This document shows, in pieces, positions 16,064-23,967 of a stretch of 30,034 bases of DNA. The stretch lies in contig JASLEM010000181.1 in the NCBI GenBank assembly GCA_030151165.1, positions 1 to 30,034 of the forward strand, written 5' to 3'. This stretch comes from Burkholderiaceae bacterium (lineage in GTDB: Bacteria > Pseudomonadota > Gammaproteobacteria > Burkholderiales > Burkholderiaceae). The position numbers and the translations under genes are program-made. The notes below the pieces were generated by a model, which saw only the letters and a list, made by a program, of their open reading frames with translations, did not search any database and was not told where the DNA came from. Numbering within the stretch: position 1 is the stretch's first letter; each line of letters begins with the position of its first letter.

Positions 16064-16701
16064 GCGGCCCCGACGTGCGGCGCCGGCCGCAGCAGGAACG
16101 CAGCAAGACGCGGGTCGAGGCCATCCTCGACGTCGCGCTCGAACTCGTCGTGGAGCAGGGCTCGGAGGCGCTCGCGATGCGCGAGGTCGCGCGCCGCGCG
16201 GGCATCCAGATCAGTTCGGTCTACGCGTACTTCCCGTCGAAGGCGGCGATCATCCGCGAGCTCGCCAAGCGCAACCTCGAGCGCGTGCGCGAGCTGCTGC
16301 AGGGCGAGGTCGCGCAACTGCTCGCCGAGCACGACGGCCGTCCATCGGTGGCACAGGCCGTCAACCGCGTGGTCGACGCCTACTTCGCGCACTACCGCGA
16401 CCAGCCCGCCGCCGTCGCCGTGTGGGCGGGCGCGCAGGGCGACCACGGCCTGCGCGAGCTCGACGCCGAGGACAATCGCCGCACCGCCGAATTCCTCGTG
16501 CCCGCGCTGACGCAGATTCTGTCGCTGCCCTCGTCCGACGGCGTGTTCGCGCTGGCGCTGCTGCTCACCGACGTGACCGGCGCGGCCGCGCGGCTCGCGC
16601 TGTCGGTCGAGTCGCCGCTGCGCGAGCGGCTCATCGACCACCACAAGGTCATGTTGATGGCGACGCTGGAGGCGCACCGGCAGGCCGGTGCGGCCGCATG
16701 A
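16060..16701 (+). CDS. TetR/AcrR-family transcriptional repressor
   Basis: A 213-residue cytoplasmic regulator. Residues about 15-60 form the TetR DNA-binding domain (RVEAILDVALELVVEQGSEA, then the helix-turn-helix MREVARRAGIQISSVYAYFP); the C-terminal all-helical ligand and dimer domain follows. The ligand is not predictable, although the operon suggests a metabolite of the aldolase/oxidase pathway. It is first in an operon; its TGA overlaps the ATG of the aldolase gene (ATGA, 16698-16701). The preceding region carries two 15-bp palindromes over divergent promoters, so it probably represses both its own operon and the MFS-TonB receptor operon. Confidence 0.9.
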   Translation: MSGPDVRRRPQQERSKTRVEAILDVALELVVEQGSEALAMREVARRAGIQISSVYAYFPSKAAIIRELAKRNLERVRELLQGEVAQLLAEHDGRPSVAQAVNRVVDAYFAHYRDQPAAVAVWAGAQGDHGLRELDAEDNRRTAEFLVPALTQILSLPSSDGVFALALLLTDVTGAAARLALSVESPLRERLIDHHKVMLMATLEAHRQAGAAA

Positions 16702-17912
16702 GCGCCGATACATCACCCCGTATGCTGCGCGACTACGCCTACTACCGTGCCGCCCTGGGCGATGCGACCTTGCCTGCGGCCTTCGTCGATCTCGACCAGT
16801 TCGACGCCAACCTCGACCTGCTGCGCCGACGCGCGGGCGGCGTGCCGATCCGGCTGGTCACGAAGTCCGTCCGCTCGGTCGCGATGCTGCGCCGTGCGAT
16901 CGCCGCCGGGCCGGCCGTGCAGGGCCTGCTGTGCTATTCGCCGGCGGAAGCCGCGTGGCTGGCGTCGCAGGGCTTCGAGGACCTGGTCGTCGCGTATCCG
17001 TCGGTCGAACCCGCCGACGTGCGCGCGGTCGCCGCGCAGTTGCGGGCGGGGCGCGGCATCACGCTGATGGTGGACGACGCCGCGCAGGTCGCGCGCATCG
17101 CCGCGATCGCGCAGGCGGAGGGCGTCGTGGTGCCGCTCGCGATCGACCTGGACATGTCCTCCGACTTCCCCGGCATCCGCTTCGGCGTCTACCGCTCGCC
17201 GATCGACGGCCCCGCCGCGGCGCTGGCGCTCGCGAACGTCATCGCGAACACCGCGGGCGTGCGGCTCGACGGACTGATGGGCTACGAGAGCCAGATCGCC
17301 GGCCTGCAGGACCGGGTGCCGGGCCAGCGGCTCAGGAGCGCCGTGGTGCGCGCGCTCAAGCGGCGCTCCATCGCCGAGGTCAACGCGCGCCGCCGCGACA
17401 CCGTCGCCGCGCTGGCCGCGGCGGGCCACCGGCTGCGCTTCGTCAACGGCGGCGGCACCGGCAGCGTCGAGAGCACGCGGCTCGACGCCAGCGTCACGGA
17501 GCTCGCCGCCGGCTCCGGCCTGTACGTGCCGACGCTGTTCGACCACTACGACGCCTTCCGCGCGCCGCCGGCCGCGGGCTTCGCACTGGCCGTCACGCGC
17601 GTCCCGCGCGCGGGCGTCGTGACGTGCGCGGGCGGCGGCTATCCGGCCTCCGGCCCGTCGGGCCCGGATCGCCTGCCGCGGCCCTGGCTTCCCTCGGGCT
17701 GCGCGCTGTTCGCGAACGAAGGTGCCGGCGAGGTGCAGACACCGGTACAGGTTCCCGTATCCGTTGACCTCGCCGTCGGCGACCCGCTGCTGTTCCGCCA
17801 CGCCAAGGCCGGCGAGCTGTGCGAACGCTTCGACGCGCTGCTGCTGATCGCCGGCGGCCGGGTCGTGGACCGCGTCGCGACGTACCGCGGCGACGGCCGA
17901 TCCTTCTTCTGA
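16698..17912 (+). CDS. PLP-dependent amino acid deaminase/aldolase (alanine racemase-fold, DSD1/D-threonine-aldolase type)
   Basis: A 404-residue cytoplasmic enzyme of fold type III. LPAAFVDLDQFDANLDLLRRRA opens the barrel, and Lys56 in IRLVTKSVRS is the expected PLP lysine. Later landmarks are AIDLDMSSDF, LDGLMGYESQIAG, FVNGGGTGSVEST (phosphate-binding glycine loop) and ELAAGSGLYVPTLFDHY. Relatives cleave or deaminate beta-hydroxy amino acids such as D-threonine or D-serine, giving glycine plus an aldehyde, or pyruvate plus ammonia. The start overlaps the TetR stop, which supports coupled translation. The next gene encodes a sugar-lactone/alditol oxidase; the same two families are often neighbours in other genomes as I recall. 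The reaction here is not established. Confidence 0.85.
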   Translation: MSADTSPRMLRDYAYYRAALGDATLPAAFVDLDQFDANLDLLRRRAGGVPIRLVTKSVRSVAMLRRAIAAGPAVQGLLCYSPAEAAWLASQGFEDLVVAYPSVEPADVRAVAAQLRAGRGITLMVDDAAQVARIAAIAQAEGVVVPLAIDLDMSSDFPGIRFGVYRSPIDGPAAALALANVIANTAGVRLDGLMGYESQIAGLQDRVPGQRLRSAVVRALKRRSIAEVNARRRDTVAALAAAGHRLRFVNGGGTGSVESTRLDASVTELAAGSGLYVPTLFDHYDAFRAPPAAGFALAVTRVPRAGVVTCAGGGYPASGPSGPDRLPRPWLPSGCALFANEGAGEVQTPVQVPVSVDLAVGDPLLFRHAKAGELCERFDALLLIAGGRVVDRVATYRGDGRSFF

Positions 17913-17947
17913 CGACCACGCAAACAACGCAACCGGAGAGCGCACGC

Positions 17948-19309
17948 ATGTGGAAGAACTGGTCCGGCTACGTCGCCTGCCCCGGCACGCCGGTGCTCAC
18001 GCCCGGCACCGACGCCGAACTCGCCGACGCGCTGCGCGCCGCCGCGCGCGACGGGAAGTCGGTCCGCATGGTCGGCGGCGGCCATTCGTTCAGCCCGCTG
18101 GTGGCGAGCGACGGCGTGATCGTCTCGCTCGACAGGCTCCAGGGCGTGATCGCCGTCGACAAGGAGGCACGCATCGCCCGCGTGCGCGCCGGCACGCGCC
18201 TGTACGCGCTCGGCGACGCGCTCGCCGAGCACGGCCTCGCGATGGAGAACCTCGGCGACATCAACGTGCAGTCGCTCGCCGGCGCCACCAGCACCGGCAC
18301 GCACGGCACCGGCCTCGCGTTCGGCAACCTCGCGACGCAGATCGCCGGCATGAAGTTCCTGCGGGCCGACGGCAGTGAAGTCACGGCCTCGCCGACCGAG
18401 AACCCCGACCTGTTCGCGGGCGGTCGCATCGGTCTCGGCAGCCTGGGCGTGCTGACGGAGATCAGCCTGCGGCTCGTGCCGTCGTACCGGCTGCACCTGG
18501 TGCGCGACCGCATGACGCTGGACGAGTGCCTCGCGCGCGCCGACGAGCTCGTCGCGGGCAGCCGCAACTTCGAGTTCTACTGGATGCCGCACTCCGACGT
18601 CGTGCAGACGAAGACGTGGAACCTCACGGATCGCCCCGCGGACGCGCACGACTGGAAGCGCTGGGCCAACGACGTGTTGCTGGAGAACACGGCCTTCGGG
18701 GCGCTGTGCCGTCTCGGCAAGGCGGTGCCGGCGCTGTGCCCGCCGCTGGGCCGCCTGTGCGGCGCGCTGGCGTCGCGCAGCGAGCAGGTGAACGCGAGCC
18801 ACTCGGCGCTCGCGACGGTGCGTTCGGTGCGCTTCAACGAGATGGAATGGTCGCTGCCGGCCGGGCGCGGCGCGGACGCGTTGCGCGAGATCAAGGCCCT
18901 GATCGACCGCCGCGAGTTCCCGCTGATGTTCCCGCTCGAGTATCGATGGGTGCGCGGCGACGACCTCTGGCTCAGCCCGAACCACGGGCGCGACAGCGTG
19001 CACATCTCCGTGCACCAGTTCCGCGGCATGCCGTTCGAACGCTATTTCGACGCGGTGCAGGCGATCTGCCTGAACCATGGCGGGCGCCCGCACTGGGGCA
19101 AGGTGCACTCGCTGAAGGGACGCCAGCTGGCGGCGCTCTATCCGCGCTGGGACGATTTCCTCGCGCTGCGCGAGCGCATGGATCCGCAGGGCCGAACCCT
19201 CACGCCGTACCTGCGCGAGCTGTTCGGGATCCCGTCGGCTAGCGCCGCTCGGCCGGCAGCAGCACCGGCCGGCCATGCACGCACGTCGGCTGCATCAGGC
19301 GGTCGATGA
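17948..19309 (+). CDS. FAD-dependent D-arabinono-1,4-lactone/alditol oxidase family protein
   Basis: A 453-residue flavoprotein oxidase of the VAO superfamily. VGGGHSFSPL (42-51) is the family's FAD-binding loop, and His46 lies where covalent histidyl-FAD attachment occurs in alditol and aldonolactone oxidases. It continues with LGDINVQSLAGATSTGTHGTG (FAD domain), an ALO-type substrate domain with FEFYWMPHSD, and HWGKVHSL at 382-389 near the end, a signature of sugar-lactone oxidases. Such enzymes oxidise a polyol or lactone and reduce O2 to H2O2. No signal peptide is evident. GGAG precedes ATG 17948. It lies 35 bp after the aldolase gene. The C-terminal 26 or so residues after LRELFG are Ala/Ser-rich and overlap the opposing gene's 3' end by 71 bp. 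Confidence 0.88.
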   Translation: MWKNWSGYVACPGTPVLTPGTDAELADALRAAARDGKSVRMVGGGHSFSPLVASDGVIVSLDRLQGVIAVDKEARIARVRAGTRLYALGDALAEHGLAMENLGDINVQSLAGATSTGTHGTGLAFGNLATQIAGMKFLRADGSEVTASPTENPDLFAGGRIGLGSLGVLTEISLRLVPSYRLHLVRDRMTLDECLARADELVAGSRNFEFYWMPHSDVVQTKTWNLTDRPADAHDWKRWANDVLLENTAFGALCRLGKAVPALCPPLGRLCGALASRSEQVNASHSALATVRSVRFNEMEWSLPAGRGADALREIKALIDRREFPLMFPLEYRWVRGDDLWLSPNHGRDSVHISVHQFRGMPFERYFDAVQAICLNHGGRPHWGKVHSLKGRQLAALYPRWDDFLALRERMDPQGRTLTPYLRELFGIPSASAARPAAAPAGHARTSAASGGR

Positions 19310-19706
19310 GGCCGTAGAAGATGGTCTCGGTCTCCTGTGCGTCAAGGGCGAACAGCGCGTGCAGGACGTCGTCGAAGAAGTAGCCGCTCTCGCCGCTGGC
19401 GTCGACGTTGTCGCGGCTGCGCAGCACGTCCTTCTCGGCCACTTCGAGCCGCAGCGATGCCTTCAGCGCGATCGTCGGCAGGTGGTTCTCGCCGCCGTCG
19501 ATCAGGTCCTGCAGCACGTCGAGCAAGGCCTGCTGGCGCGGCGTGGCGTTGTAGAACGGATCGCCCCAGCCGGCCCAGTCGGTCTTGCAGCTGACGCCTT
19601 GCGGCAGCACGTGGTAGGCCGCTGCGCGCGCGGCGTTCGCGATCCGGGCGCCGTCATGGGCGGCCTGGAGCGCGTCCAGGTAGGTACGTGGCTTGGCCTG
19701 ACTCAT
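19239..19706 (-). CDS. Hypothetical protein, 155 aa
   Basis: A soluble protein without signal peptide. Visible segments are AHDGARIANAARAAAYHVLP, CKTDWAGWGDPFYNATPRQQALLDVLQDLIDGGENHLPTIALKAS and FFDDVLHALFALDAQETETIFYGLIDRLMQ. It is mostly helical and acidic, with no family that I recognise. A GGAAGG ribosome site lies before ATG 19706. Its 3' end overlaps the oxidase gene tail on the other strand by 71 bp, so one of the two ends may be over-extended. It appears monocistronic. Confidence 0.7.
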   Translation of the reverse strand: MSQAKPRTYLDALQAAHDGARIANAARAAAYHVLPQGVSCKTDWAGWGDPFYNATPRQQALLDVLQDLIDGGENHLPTIALKASLRLEVAEKDVLRSRDNVDASGESGYFFDDVLHALFALDAQETETIFYGLIDRLMQPTCVHGRPVLLPAERR

Positions 19707-19943
19707 GGAGCCTTCCGGGAAGTCGAGAGAAATGGGCGGGGCCGACCTCGTTCATCCGTCGGGTGATCCAGCGCCGTTGTCCTATCGATATCGGCCCGGA
19801 GGCGGCGTGTCTTTAGTCGCGCGGCACCGCGCCTGTGCATTCCTGGGCGCGCGGCGCAAGATTTCAACTCGACCACGAAGCGAACACATGCCCGACAACC
19901 GGCGCGCGCAGCATCGCGGCTTCCAGCGAAAACGAGGCGGTGC
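19707..19943. other. Intergenic region between divergent genes
   Basis: A 237-bp gap between the minus-strand hypothetical and the plus-strand periplasmic protein. It contains an AT-richer patch (TATCGATATC near 19785). No definite promoter, operator or small gene was seen. Confidence 0.4.
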
Positions 19944-20513
19944 ATGCAGGGCGAGAGTGAATCGACGGCGAAGGCGACTCGCGCGCGGCGGACCGCGTTG
20001 ACGGCGTTCGTGGCGCTGGCCGCGGCATGCGGCGGCGCGCAGGCGCAGATGGGTGGCGGGCGTCGCGGCGGTGGCCAGGGCGGGCCGCCGCAGGGCGACG
20101 CCAAGGACAAGCCGCGTACCGACTGCCCCAAGGGCGAGCCGACATTGCCGCGCGACCTGATGGCCGTCTTCGCGGCGCGGCTGCGGGACGCGCCCGGCGA
20201 CCTGGCCATCGCGCCGGCCCAGCAGCGCGCGTTCCAGGACTTTCTCGCGAGCGCGCTGGAGGTCGGACAGCACAACGAGCGCTGGATCCGGAAGACGCTG
20301 GCCGAGGGCGTCGGCACCGTCAGCGCAGCCGAGCCGCTGCGGGCGTTCATCGGCGTCGAGTGCGCCGACGGCGACGATCGCCAGCAGGCGCTGCAGGACC
20401 TGCGCGCGCGCCAGGAGGCGCTCGTGGCTTTGCTGGACGATCGTCAGCGCGCGACCTTGTCGGCGCTGTTCACGGCCACGCGCGGTGACCTGCGCGCCGA
20501 TTTGAAGAGCTGA
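19944..20513 (+). CDS. Small exported helical protein, Spy/CpxP (LTXXQ)-like
   Basis: A 189-residue exported protein. Residues 1-35 are a signal peptide (cleavage after AQAQ); the Cys in LAAACGG is a weak lipobox alternative. A Gly/Arg-rich mature N-terminus (MGGGRRGGGQGGPPQGD) leads into a helical domain with two repeat-like helices ending LLDDRQRATLSALFTAT, similar to the LTxxQ repeats of Spy/CpxP periplasmic chaperones and metal-responsive proteins. Two cysteines (in TDCPKG and VECADG) could pair. Precise function is unknown; family placement is tentative. ATG 19944 follows a weak GAGG. It converges with the 59-aa protein gene; the stops are one base apart. Confidence 0.7.
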   Translation: MQGESESTAKATRARRTALTAFVALAAACGGAQAQMGGGRRGGGQGGPPQGDAKDKPRTDCPKGEPTLPRDLMAVFAARLRDAPGDLAIAPAQQRAFQDFLASALEVGQHNERWIRKTLAEGVGTVSAAEPLRAFIGVECADGDDRQQALQDLRARQEALVALLDDRQRATLSALFTATRGDLRADLKS

Positions 20514-20514
20514 C

Positions 20515-20694
20515 TCAGCGCGCGGCGGCGCTGCGCAGGAAGTTCGCGACGTCCTTCGGGTTCCAGCTCACGGTGCGCAGCGCGCGTTCGAGGTCGGCGT
20601 CGTCGAACTCGTCGACGAAGCGGTCACGCTGCTGCGTGGTGGCGCGTTCGCGGCGGGTTTCCTGCTGCGGGCGGGTGGAGGCGGTGGGGTTCAT
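20515..20694 (-). CDS. Small hypothetical protein, 59 aa
   Basis: A short minus-strand frame from ATG 20694 to TGA 20515-20517. It encodes MNPTASTRPQQETRRERATT, then QQRDRFVDEFDDADLERALRTVSWNPKDVANFLRSAAAR. It is polar and probably helical, with no membrane segment. Codon third positions are almost all G/C, as in true genes of this genome, and the acidic core followed by WNPKDVANFLRS reads like a folded module. No clear ribosome site is visible and no family is recognised. It follows the MFS transporter gene at its stop side by about 113 bp in the same direction, but is not necessarily co-transcribed. Confidence 0.5.
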   Translation of the reverse strand: MNPTASTRPQQETRRERATTQQRDRFVDEFDDADLERALRTVSWNPKDVANFLRSAAAR

Positions 20695-20807
20695 GGCGTG
20701 TGCTCGGCGTAGTGTGACTGCATGTTGCCGTGCTCCCTGCCGCCTCGACGCCAGACGCGGCCTCGACCGCGAGTGCGCGCTGTCCTACACGCGCGGCGTG
20801 CGCGAGC

Positions 20808-22049
20808 TCACGCCGCGGCGCGCGCCTGCGTCGCCTTGTTGATGTTCCACACCAGCACCAGCGCCACCAGCGCGGTGCCGACGACCACGTAGCCGATCAC
20901 GTCGAAGTTCTGCAGCTTGCCGTCCGGCCCGAGCGAGACGATGTGCCCCGCGATCACCGAGGCGATGCCGCCGGACAGCTGCTGGATCGACGCGCTGATC
21001 GCGTTGAACGAGCCGCGCTGCGTCTGCGCCGGGACCGACGACACGAGCGCCTGGAACGGGATCATGCGCGAGAAGATGCCGACGAACATCACCGCGTTGA
21101 TGACGATGATCACCGGCAGCGTGGTCGGGCCGAGGTGCGTGTAGATCGACACCATCAGGATCGACAGCGCGGTGCCGAACACGAACACGCGGAACTTGCC
21201 GACCGAGTCGGCCGCCTTGCCCACCATCGGGCCGACGAAGATCGTGCAGACGCCGGTGACGAGGTAGACCGTCGGCAGGTGCGCGAGCGGGATGCCGAGG
21301 TTGTTGACCGAGTAGGCGCTGCTGAACGGCATCAGCATGTAGCCGCCGGTCGCGAGCAGCGTCACGGTCAGGAACGCGAGCAGGTAGCGCGGTTCGGCCA
21401 GCGTGTGGAACAGGTGCATGAACGGGCTGTGCTCCTGCGGCTTGCCGAGGTGGTCGGCCACGGGCTGCATCTTCGACGCGACGACGAGCCCGCCGGCCAG
21501 GCCGAGCGCGGCCATCGCGAGGAAGGGCACGTGCCAGTTCCAGCGGTTCGACAGGTACAGGCCGATCGGGATACCCAGCACCTGGCTCGCCGCGAACGCG
21601 GTCTGGATCAGGCCCATCACGCGGCCGCGCATCTGCGGCGGGAACAGGTCGGTCGAGATCGCGAGCACGACGGAGCCCATCACGCCGCCGAACAGGCCGG
21701 TGACGATGCGCGCGACGAGCAGCGCCTCGTAGCTCTGCGCGAGGCCGCACCACAGCGTGCCGATGATGAACCCCGCGTAGAAGAACAGCAGCAGGCGCTT
21801 GCGGTCGAAACGGTCGGCGAAGCCGGCGGTGAGCAGGCCCGACACGCCGGCGCTGAACGCGTAGGCGGACACGACGAGCCCGAACTGCTTCGGGCCGATC
21901 GCGAGCGTCGGCATGATCACGGCGCCGAGTGGCGACATCAGCATGAAGTCGAGGATGACGGCGAACTGCAGGAAGGCGAGCATGCCCACCACCAGCTTCT
22001 GGTAACTCGAGAAGGCGGTGGACGGCGGAGGGGTGGCGACGGTGTTCAT
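20808..22049 (-). CDS. MFS transporter (DHA-like drug/metabolite antiporter)
   Basis: A 413-residue inner-membrane protein with about 12 transmembrane segments. Motif A of the major facilitator superfamily is clear in the loop between helices 2 and 3: GFADRFDRKRLLLFF. The LIQTAFAASQVLGIPIGLYLSNRWNWHVPF segment corresponds to helix 5 of the DHA (drug:H+ antiporter) families. The likely role is efflux or exchange of a small molecule, with unknown substrate. ATG 22049 gives a short cytoplasmic N-terminus (MNTVATPPPSTAFSSYQK); upstream in-frame sequence is Arg-rich and unlike a transporter. The gene is divergent from the GNAT acetyltransferase; the two could form a resistance-like pair, but this is only context. 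Confidence 0.88.
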   Translation of the reverse strand: MNTVATPPPSTAFSSYQKLVVGMLAFLQFAVILDFMLMSPLGAVIMPTLAIGPKQFGLVVSAYAFSAGVSGLLTAGFADRFDRKRLLLFFYAGFIIGTLWCGLAQSYEALLVARIVTGLFGGVMGSVVLAISTDLFPPQMRGRVMGLIQTAFAASQVLGIPIGLYLSNRWNWHVPFLAMAALGLAGGLVVASKMQPVADHLGKPQEHSPFMHLFHTLAEPRYLLAFLTVTLLATGGYMLMPFSSAYSVNNLGIPLAHLPTVYLVTGVCTIFVGPMVGKAADSVGKFRVFVFGTALSILMVSIYTHLGPTTLPVIIVINAVMFVGIFSRMIPFQALVSSVPAQTQRGSFNAISASIQQLSGGIASVIAGHIVSLGPDGKLQNFDVIGYVVVGTALVALVLVWNINKATQARAAA

Positions 22050-22327
22050 GTCTTGTTGTCGGGCTCGGAAGGCGTTCGAATCCCGCATCCTCGCGCACTT
22101 TGGCTTTCCGCAGTCTGACCGGTCGACGAACGGCGGCTGCGCGTCGGCGAACGCCGGTGCGGGTGCGATGCGGGCGCGACGATCGGCCGGGCGGACGTTG
22201 ACGCCATCTTTATGCGCACGGCCGAGATCGCTACGACGCGTTGAGGTCGTCGCTGATGCAATGGATCCACGCCGACCAGCGCACGACGCGTGCCGGCCCC
22301 CTCGCACCGCTGCATCGAACCGACACC
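22050..22327. other. Intergenic region between MFS and GNAT genes
   Basis: About 280 bp carrying the leaders of two divergent genes. It is GC-rich with a short AT patch (CATCTTTATGCG near 22205). A frame continuous with the acetyltransferase is open from 22241 but has no family signature. No convincing promoter pair or operator was found. Confidence 0.4.
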
Positions 22328-22942
22328 ATGGACTTCGCCCTTCGCCGACTGCGTTCGAGCGACTCGCTCGACGACCTCACCGCCCTGTTGCACCGCGCCT
22401 TCGCACCGATGGCGCGGCGCGGGCTCCACTGCCGCAGCGCGAGCCAGGACGCGGCGGGCACGCGACGCCGCATCGGACATGGCGCCTGCTTCGTCGCGCT
22501 GGCGGGCGGCGTCATCGTCGGCGCCATCACGCTGCAGCCGAGCGACCCCGCCTCGCCCATCCGCCGCTACCGCGACGACGCCGTCGCCAGCATCCACCAG
22601 TTCGCCGTCGACCCGCGCCACCAGCGGCTGGGCATCGGCCGCGCGCTGATGCGGGCCGCGGCCGCGTGGGCGCGCGTGCGCGGCTTCACCGAACTCGCGC
22701 TCGACACGCCGGTGCCCGCCGCCGACCTGCGCGTGTACTACGCGCGCCAGGGCTTCGGGCTGGTCGACATCGTGCAGGTCGACGGCCGCGACTACCGCAG
22801 CGCCGTCATGAGCCGCGCGCTCGGGCCCGACCTCACTGCCAACGTCGGCACGGGCGCCCTGTTCGCGTGGCCCGCGCGCCATCCGGCCGAGATGGCGGCA
22901 CTGGCGCTGGACGCGAAGCCGCCGCGGCGGCGGGTGGCCTGA
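22328..22942 (+). CDS. GNAT-family N-acetyltransferase
   Basis: A 204-residue cytoplasmic acetyltransferase. The acetyl-CoA binding motif A is VASIHQFAVDPRHQRLGIGRALM, with the Q/R-x-x-G-x-G/A pattern as QRLGIGRA, and the C-terminal YYARQGFGLVDIVQVDGRDY is the family's usual beta-bulge and final strand. It transfers an acetyl group to an unknown amine. ATG 22328 starts at the first family-like residues (MDFALRRLRSSDSLDDLTALL); an in-frame ATG at 22241 adds 29 residues of no family character. It is divergent from the MFS transporter gene. Confidence 0.85.
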   Translation: MDFALRRLRSSDSLDDLTALLHRAFAPMARRGLHCRSASQDAAGTRRRIGHGACFVALAGGVIVGAITLQPSDPASPIRRYRDDAVASIHQFAVDPRHQRLGIGRALMRAAAAWARVRGFTELALDTPVPAADLRVYYARQGFGLVDIVQVDGRDYRSAVMSRALGPDLTANVGTGALFAWPARHPAEMAALALDAKPPRRRVA

Positions 22943-22944
22943 TC

Positions 22945-23052
22945 ATGTGCAGGGCGTGTCGGGACGCGATACGGCAGCGGGTATCGCCGATCGGCGGCCG
23001 CGCCGGCTGGCTCGCGCGCGGCCTCGCGTGGATCCGGCGGCGGATCGCCTGA
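22945..23052 (+). CDS. Possible 35-aa protein
   Basis: ATG 22945 begins two bases after the acetyltransferase stop and runs 36 codons to TGA 23050-23052. It encodes MCRACRDAIRQRV, then SPIGGRAGWLARGLAWIRRRIA, with a CxxC pair and an amphipathic basic C-terminal helix. There is no clear ribosome site, so translation would rely on coupling. It stops just short of the convergent GntR gene. It may be only an open frame in GC-rich DNA. Confidence 0.3.
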   Translation: MCRACRDAIRQRVSPIGGRAGWLARGLAWIRRRIA

Positions 23053-23055
23053 ACG

Positions 23056-23760
23056 CTACTCGCTCGGCGCCGCGTCCGGCATCAGCTCGACGCGCGGCCC
23101 GGTGCCCGTCATCTGCGACAGGCCGGCGATCAGGTCGCCGAAGCGTTCGCCCTGCACGACGACGTGCCGGCGCACGCTGGCGACGGCCTTCTCGGCATCG
23201 CCTTCGCGCAGCGCGTCGACGATGTCCTGGTGCTCGTCGAACGAGCGCTGCACGCGGTTGCGCACGCGCAGCTGCAGGCGGCGATACGGGCGCAGCTTGC
23301 GTTGCAGCGCGGAGGCCTGCTCGAACAGGAAGCCGTTGTGCGAGGCCGCGTAGATCGCGTAGTGGAAGCGCTCGTTGTTGTAGAAGTAGCCGTCCGAGTC
23401 GCGCGCCGCCGCGGACTCGCGGCAGGCCTCGTGCGCGGCCTCGATCTTGGCGAGCTCCTGGTCGGACATGCGCCGCGCGGCGAGCCGCGCGCACATGCCC
23501 TCGAGCTCGGCCATCACCTCGAACATCTCGATCAGCCGCTGCGGCGTGACCTGCGCCACCACCGCGCCGCGCGGCGGGCGGCTCTCGAGCAGGCCCTCGC
23601 CGAGCAGCAGGCGCAGCGCTTCACGGATCGGCGTGCGGGAGACGCCGAAGCGCGTCGCGAGCTCGACCTCGTCCAGCCGCGTGCCCGGCAGGAGCTTGCC
23701 GGTGGCGATCTCCTCCTCGATGGATTCGCGCAGTCGTTCCGAGAGACGGTTGCCGTTCAT
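23056..23760 (-). CDS. GntR-family transcriptional regulator, FCD (FadR-like) subgroup
   Basis: A 234-residue cytoplasmic regulator. Residues about 4-70 form the winged helix-turn-helix (LDEVELATRFGVSRTPIREA, then LRLLLGEGLLESRPPRGAVV); the all-helical FCD effector domain follows, including FHYAIYAASHN and the HQDIVDALREGDAEKAVASVRRHV helix with the metal-binding type histidines. FCD regulators usually sense organic acids such as sugar acids, dicarboxylates or aromatics. It is divergent from the hydrolase-TRAP block, which is its natural target. ATG 23760 is preferred over 23769 because the upstream ATG lies within a candidate -10 box and transcription would begin at about 23761. Confidence 0.9.
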   Translation of the reverse strand: MNGNRLSERLRESIEEEIATGKLLPGTRLDEVELATRFGVSRTPIREALRLLLGEGLLESRPPRGAVVAQVTPQRLIEMFEVMAELEGMCARLAARRMSDQELAKIEAAHEACRESAAARDSDGYFYNNERFHYAIYAASHNGFLFEQASALQRKLRPYRRLQLRVRNRVQRSFDEHQDIVDALREGDAEKAVASVRRHVVVQGERFGDLIAGLSQMTGTGPRVELMPDAAPSE

Positions 23761-23767
23761 GGGCCTC

Positions 23768-23794
23768 ATTCTAGGCGGACATCGTTTGTGTCAA
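23768..23794 (-). promoter_or_regulatory. Candidate promoter of the GntR gene (possibly leaderless)
   Basis: On the minus strand a perfect TTGACA (23789-23794) is followed after 15 bp by TAGAAT (23768-23773). The spacing is shorter than ideal. Initiation would fall at about 23761, right at ATG 23760, implying a leaderless or nearly leaderless transcript. Confidence 0.4.
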
Positions 23795-23822
23795 TGCAGT
23801 GGAATGCTATTTTGCGTGCAGG

Positions 23823-23850
23823 TTGTCACGATCAGGGATAACACTATATC
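23823..23850 (+). promoter_or_regulatory. Candidate promoter of the PEP-CTERM/hydrolase gene
   Basis: TTGTCA (23823-23828) and TATATC (23845-23850) are separated by 16 bp on the plus strand, about 110 bp before GTG 23968. Sites resembling the GntR candidate operator, TTGCGTGCAG (23812-23821) and TTGCATCCAC (23876-23885), lie on either side. Confidence 0.45.
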
Positions 23851-23967
23851 GATGCTGCATTCGCAGACGTTTAATTTGCATCCACAAAAGCAAAAAGAAA
23901 AAACACCGCGCTGGCGATCGGATCTCCGACCTGCTGATGCGGCGCATAAAACCGATCAGGAGACAAC

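Noticed and set aside
20730..22118. Long plus-strand open frame antisense to the MFS transporter
   Set aside because: Low-complexity Arg/Asp/His composition without family features; the opposite strand encodes a clear 12-helix transporter.
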